Positions 60,548 to 64,000 of a stretch of DNA of 64,000 nt are shown one piece after another. The stretch is from Desulfobulbaceae bacterium (lineage in GTDB: Bacteria > Desulfobacterota > Desulfobulbia > Desulfobulbales > Desulfocapsaceae). The notes under the pieces are model-generated. The model did no database searches. It saw only the letters and a list, made by a program, of their open reading frames with translations, and was not told the origin of the DNA. The stretch's first letter is position 1. Every line of letters starts with the position of its first letter. Made by a program: the position numbers and the translations under genes. Where the stretch lies: the NCBI GenBank assembly GCA_009773475.1, contig WSXV01000001.1, positions 62,001 to 126,000 on the forward strand. Reading direction: 5' to 3'.

Positions 60548-61891
60548 TTACTTGTTTATTTTATCAAGAATTAATTTGGCCTGTTCGCTCATGTAGGGAT
60601 CGTTTTGATGCAAGGCCTCTTCAAGCACGGAACTATCAGATTTGTTCAAGAAGGGGGAAGAAATCAGCAGGGCGGTCCTGCGAATTTTCATATCTTCATG
60701 CCCGAAGAGGTTTAACAACGGCTTATAGGTATCAGGTGTGCAATACTGGGCATAGGTTGATACAGCTTCCTTTTGTATCTGAATATTATCGGACTGTAGT
60801 TTTGGAATGAGCAGCGATGACTTATTTTCGGGAGCGCCGATTTTCCCCAGAGCCCTTATGGCAGCAATCTGTATTTCCGGATCAGGGTTGTCGAGCAGGG
60901 GTTCGATTATTTTGGCGGTTTCCGAACGAATAGCCCCGGGTGCAAGAATGGTATTCTCTTCCATGATCCCCAGAACTTTCGTAATTTTATCCGCAGGTAA
61001 GTCTTCCCTTTGCAAGAGGTTAGCGAAAATAGCAGGGCCAGCCTGACTTTTTGCAATAACCGCCATGGATTGGGGGGTAAGGTTGTCTGAGGCAACAGCC
61101 TTGCTAAGATATTCAACATGATTGCCTGATTTACTTAACGAAAGAGCCCAGGCGCTGTCTTCCTGTAGTGCTTGTTCTCCGGAATAAAGATTTTTCTCTA
61201 AAATCGCAATCGCCTCCGGCGTATTAATCGTGGCAAGAGTTCCAAAAGCAGTGCGTATGTCGTCAGAAGATTTTAGCTTGTCAAGCATATCGGCAATGAT
61301 TGGAACACTGTCTTCCGAATGGAGGAGAGAAATTGCACGAATGGCATAGGTAGAAACTCCTTCATCGTTGGAGGATGCATACTTCTCTATAACCGATAAT
61401 ACCTGTTTGCCATCATCGAGAGTTGCAGCGGTCAGCAGCGCAGCACCGCGATGCCCATACCCTCCATCGTTTATTTTTTTGATGAGAATATCGAGAATCA
61501 TCTGCTTGAGGTCGCTGTTCAAGCCTATAGAGCCAAGGCTGTCAAGCGTCTCTTCTGCAACGGCAGTTTCCTGATCATCAAGGAAGGACGCCAGTTCCAG
61601 TACACTGTCCGGGCTGGAATTTTCCCGCAGATCCCTGATTACCGTCATTCTTTTAGACATGTCAGTAGGGTTATCAGCACCTTCTTGTCGCGTGTATGCT
61701 GCAGACTCGTTTGCTGAATTTTTACCAACGTCCTTCTTTTGAATTTCATTGGCCGGGGAATATGTGGCAACAATGGAGGAACTTCCTGTGGTATCTTCAT
61801 GCTTTTTGCCTGAATCCCGGGAAAATATGAAAAATATTATTCCCGCCACGAGAAGCCCATTAATTATGAGAACATGTTTTTGCTTGATCAT
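60548..61891 (-). CDS. Membrane-anchored HEAT-repeat protein
   Basis: A 447-residue protein. An N-terminal anchor (residues 6-23, HVLIINGLLVAGIIFFIF) precedes a polar linker and about nine HEAT-like helical repeats (for instance LLDNPDPEIQIAAIRALGKIG, LLNLFGHEDMKIRRTALLI, ALHQNDPYMSEQAKLIL). HEAT arrays are protein-binding scaffolds. It is the first gene of a three-gene operon with the parvulin and DNRLRE genes, likely facing the periplasm. Confidence 0.85.
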   Translation of the reverse strand: MIKQKHVLIINGLLVAGIIFFIFSRDSGKKHEDTTGSSSIVATYSPANEIQKKDVGKNSANESAAYTRQEGADNPTDMSKRMTVIRDLRENSSPDSVLELASFLDDQETAVAEETLDSLGSIGLNSDLKQMILDILIKKINDGGYGHRGAALLTAATLDDGKQVLSVIEKYASSNDEGVSTYAIRAISLLHSEDSVPIIADMLDKLKSSDDIRTAFGTLATINTPEAIAILEKNLYSGEQALQEDSAWALSLSKSGNHVEYLSKAVASDNLTPQSMAVIAKSQAGPAIFANLLQREDLPADKITKVLGIMEENTILAPGAIRSETAKIIEPLLDNPDPEIQIAAIRALGKIGAPENKSSLLIPKLQSDNIQIQKEAVSTYAQYCTPDTYKPLLNLFGHEDMKIRRTALLISSPFLNKSDSSVLEEALHQNDPYMSEQAKLILDKINK

Positions 61892-62228
61892 ATAAAATTA
61901 CCCTCTGAACAATGGACATAATTGTGCGAATGTTTGAAGAGTTTTTTTGTCCTCCACCTACCACTTACTACTGCGGCTTGGCTCTACTATGAGAAACCTG
62001 ACACAAAAAATGTGACCAGGATATTATTTTATATAGTCCTGAATGACGTGATCGAGCAGATATCGCCAGCCTGCCTCAGGGGGGCCTGAACCATCGGGTA
62101 CGAATAAATTATTGCGTTAAAATGAAAAAATGGGAATAGTACAGATAGAAGGATGAGGCGTCGAATGCCCCACCCTTCTGTTTCACAACCAGGGCGCAGA
62201 AATAATTTATTTATTTCTGCGCTCTACC
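61892..62228. other. Gap with 12-base hairpin next to the 62229 gene
   Basis: About 340 bases with no gene. GCGCAGAAATAA (62194-62205) and TTATTTCTGCGC (62211-62222) form a perfect hairpin 7 bases beyond the stop of the minus-strand gene, probably its 3' end structure, though no T-run follows. Upstream signals of the HEAT gene are not evident. Confidence 0.45.
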
Positions 62229-63071
62229 TTATTGAGCAGTAACATGGGTGCCATACATCCAGGTGCCAACGATACCGATGTACTTGACGGTAATGCTGTC
62301 AGCCCCGTAGCGGATATCAGCTGTGTTGTTTCCAGGAACATAGATATCAACACTGATCATATCGCCTTGTTTCAGGTTGTACATTCTTTGGTTAACAGTG
62401 TTCGTGGTACCTGTTTCAGGCATAACAACAACAATGTCGTCCGTCCAGAGGCATTTTGAGGTATAAACCGCATCGTCCAAGGTGACCTTTCCCAGTCCTG
62501 GAATGGTTCTGGCATCCAGAGTGACTGGACTCGTGAAACCTGGAGTTGCGTACTTACCCGGAATAGCCTGTACAGTTATCTGTGGGTTAGCGCTGGGGAC
62601 GAACATCAGCTGGCCCCATGGCGCCCTGTACCTGCCTGTTTGCTCAGCATAGCCCCAAGGACTGAACTCATTGTGTTTCAACACGCTGTCATAGATGTTG
62701 ATATTAAGGTCGCTCTCGGGTTTCATCTGCAGAACGATATTCCAGTGGTAGGTTCCCTCGTTATACACATCGGTCAGTGCTGACAACATCCCTGGGAATA
62801 CCGGGTCGTCATACAGCTCACCAGCTGTAGTGGTGAACTCTTCGTATGCTAACTGGTTAGGTGTCCGCACCCAGCAGCTTCTCAAGTTCAGCGGGCCGCT
62901 GGGGCCGACGTTGTTGACGATGACCTGGCCATACTGAGCGCTGTTTGAAATTGCAAAATAGTTCTCTTCGTCGTTGCAAACAGCGTCGAACTCAGGAATG
63001 TTACCGGCCTGCGCTACTACTGCACCCATGAGCACAGAAAAAGCCAATGACGTTACTATTGTTTTTTTCAT
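62229..63071 (-). CDS. Secreted protein of unknown function
   Basis: A 280-residue exported protein. The signal peptide MKKTIVTSLAFSVLMGAVVAQAG is cleaved near residue 22. The mature part is beta-rich with a cysteine pair (VCNDEEN and RSCWVRTP) and a later single Cys (SKCLWTDD), and no membrane tail. No family recognised. ATG 63071 sits 6 bases after GGGAG; the frame allows ATG 63086. It could be a surface or fibre-type protein given its neighbours. Confidence 0.75.
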   Translation of the reverse strand: MKKTIVTSLAFSVLMGAVVAQAGNIPEFDAVCNDEENYFAISNSAQYGQVIVNNVGPSGPLNLRSCWVRTPNQLAYEEFTTTAGELYDDPVFPGMLSALTDVYNEGTYHWNIVLQMKPESDLNINIYDSVLKHNEFSPWGYAEQTGRYRAPWGQLMFVPSANPQITVQAIPGKYATPGFTSPVTLDARTIPGLGKVTLDDAVYTSKCLWTDDIVVVMPETGTTNTVNQRMYNLKQGDMISVDIYVPGNNTADIRYGADSITVKYIGIVGTWMYGTHVTAQ

Positions 63072-63086
63072 TTTTTTCTCCCTCAT

Positions 63087-63380
63087 TTTTTATGGTTGAT
63101 GCATTTCCTCAGGATAGGCTGCAAACTGCTACCCCCCAAGGCGTTTGGTTACTGTTTTTATTGCTGTAAGATGGCTCGTTAAAAGATTTTTTCACCTCCT
63201 TTATGAGTTTGCGCAGCCACAGGGGAAAAGAATGGTGGTTCAATTTATTTTGTCTCTCCTCCCTTCAAACCGCTTAAATTGTTATTAACAGCCTTTTATC
63301 CTTGCTTCATTTCCAGCCTGAAAGGCCGGAAATCACTCTTTTCTGTGTTTGTATATTCCCTTCGGAAGAAGCGTTTGCCG
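63087..63380. other. Intergenic stretch between two minus-strand exported-protein genes
   Basis: About 290 bases with no gene. It should contain the promoter of the 62229 gene; A/T-rich DNA is at 63220-63300 but no clear boxes are visible. Confidence 0.3.
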
Positions 63381-63412
63381 AAAAAAAAAGGGCTCTCCGG
63401 CTCTCAGCCGGC
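63381..63412 (-). terminator. Rho-independent terminator of the PEP-CTERM-like gene
   Basis: On the minus strand CCGGCT-GAG-AGCCGG is followed by AGAGCCC and a run of nine T (63381-63389). The stem overlaps the stop codon area. Confidence 0.8.
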
Positions 63413-64000
63413 CTATGCTTTTGCCTTTCGTCTGAAAAAGGCAAGGCTGCTCAGTCCTGAAAAAAGCAGAAGGGCTGCGCCCGGCAAAGGCGTAGGAATT
63501 GCTGGCGCAGCAGGAGTCAGTGCGCAGGTAAGTTTCAGCGGATCAGTTTCGGTGCCGATGTATATATGGCCGTTGCCATCTTCATCAAGGAAATCGATAG
63601 GAGTAGCTGTGCCCTCAAGCCAGTTAAGATTGCTGAAATTGGTATTAAAATAAATGCCAATGCCCATCTGGTAGAAAATAGGTTTTCCTGAGTCGGTCTG
63701 CGACTGGAGGTATACGTCTGCATTTTGACTCGGGTCTCCTCCAATCAAATCGAAATCAAGGGTCGTGTCGTCAGTTAATGACGTGAGCTCACTGCCTGGG
63801 CCATTGTAGATGAATCCGCTAAATGAAGCCGTGATTCTAATGTCGGATACCAAATATTCATCCGGGTAATTAATGTGTCCGAGAAGGTTTGCTGAGAAAT
63901 TGTAGAAGCCAGCGGTATCGACGGTTAATCTTCTGAGTGCGTTGGTGGTCGCCTGCTGCTGTGCGCTTATAATTGCGAGCGTTGAATCATCGAATCCAGA
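63413..64000 (-). CDS. Secreted protein with PEP-CTERM-like tail (N-terminus beyond window)
   Basis: The frame stays open to the right edge, so at least 195 residues are present and the start lies outside. Strand-rich body (FYNFSANLLGHINYP, ISAQQQATTNAL, DLIGGDPSQNADVYLQ), then PTPLPGAALLLFSGLSSLA and the basic end FFRRKAKA. This is the PEP-CTERM/VPLPA-type sorting layout, like the genes at 33228 and 58897. The internal TTG/ATG starts near 63853 are not needed. A terminator follows. Confidence 0.82.
   Translation of the reverse strand, partial: SGFDDSTLAIISAQQQATTNALRRLTVDTAGFYNFSANLLGHINYPDEYLVSDIRITASFSGFIYNGPGSELTSLTDDTTLDFDLIGGDPSQNADVYLQSQTDSGKPIFYQMGIGIYFNTNFSNLNWLEGTATPIDFLDEDGNGHIYIGTETDPLKLTCALTPAAPAIPTPLPGAALLLFSGLSSLAFFRRKAKA

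Overview
The window looks like chromosome of an anaerobic Desulfobacterota (former Deltaproteobacteria) bacterium, most plausibly related to Desulfobulbales. This is inferred from gene content only. It carries an oxygen-defence cluster typical of sulfate reducers (PerR-like regulator, peroxiredoxin, desulfoferrodoxin, di-rubredoxin, DsrE-like protein, flavodiiron oxygen reductase). It also has a selenocysteine-containing selenophosphate synthetase, proteins with PEP-CTERM-type sorting tails, and hybrid sensor kinases. No rRNA, CRISPR array, phage or intact insertion sequence was seen.

Layout. 1-9.6 kb: arginine (argF end, argG, argH), lysine/DAP (lysA, dapF, dapA, dapB), folK and a transaldolase, all on the plus strand. 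9.7-11.3 kb: lytic transglycosylase, pgsA and tRNA-Leu(CAA). 11.4-15.3 kb (minus): methyltransferase, isoprenoid-synthase-like enzyme, MacB-type ABC transporter and a diheme lipoprotein in one tight operon. 15.35-18.2 kb: decayed B12-binding/kinase remnants, a hybrid histidine kinase and a frameshifted TrmO-like gene. 18.3-26.1 kb (minus): kdpABCDE potassium system. 26.3-31.1 kb: small protein, HD-domain protein, ferredoxin, purF and selD with an in-frame TGA read as selenocysteine. 31.6-39 kb: alkaline phosphatase, VPLPA-tailed protein, YibE/F protein, tcdA, a TatD-like hydrolase and an ABC-2 exporter. 39.2-46.6 kb: response regulator, sensor kinase and binding protein (minus), divergent from a TonB-dependent receptor, a 42-residue peptide and a radical SAM/SPASM maturase (plus). 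46.8-52.2 kb: oxygen-defence cluster and a Nudix hydrolase. 52.6-58.7 kb: DEAD-box helicase, ABC-F ATPase, an endonuclease-family protein and hemC. 58.9-64 kb: surface/secreted proteins (HEAT, parvulin, DNRLRE, PEP-CTERM).

Three things stand out. First, the unannotated 42-residue Cys-containing peptide between a TonB receptor and a radical SAM/SPASM enzyme looks like a RiPP precursor with its maturase. Second, two families of dispersed structured repeats (called A and B here) recur across the window. Their hairpin arms differ between copies but keep pairing (compensatory changes), and they often sit exactly at gene ends. Several B copies supply the stop codon, and one A copy encodes the start of the TonB receptor signal peptide. 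Third, selD is only complete if TGA is decoded as selenocysteine, and a plausible SECIS hairpin follows the codon.
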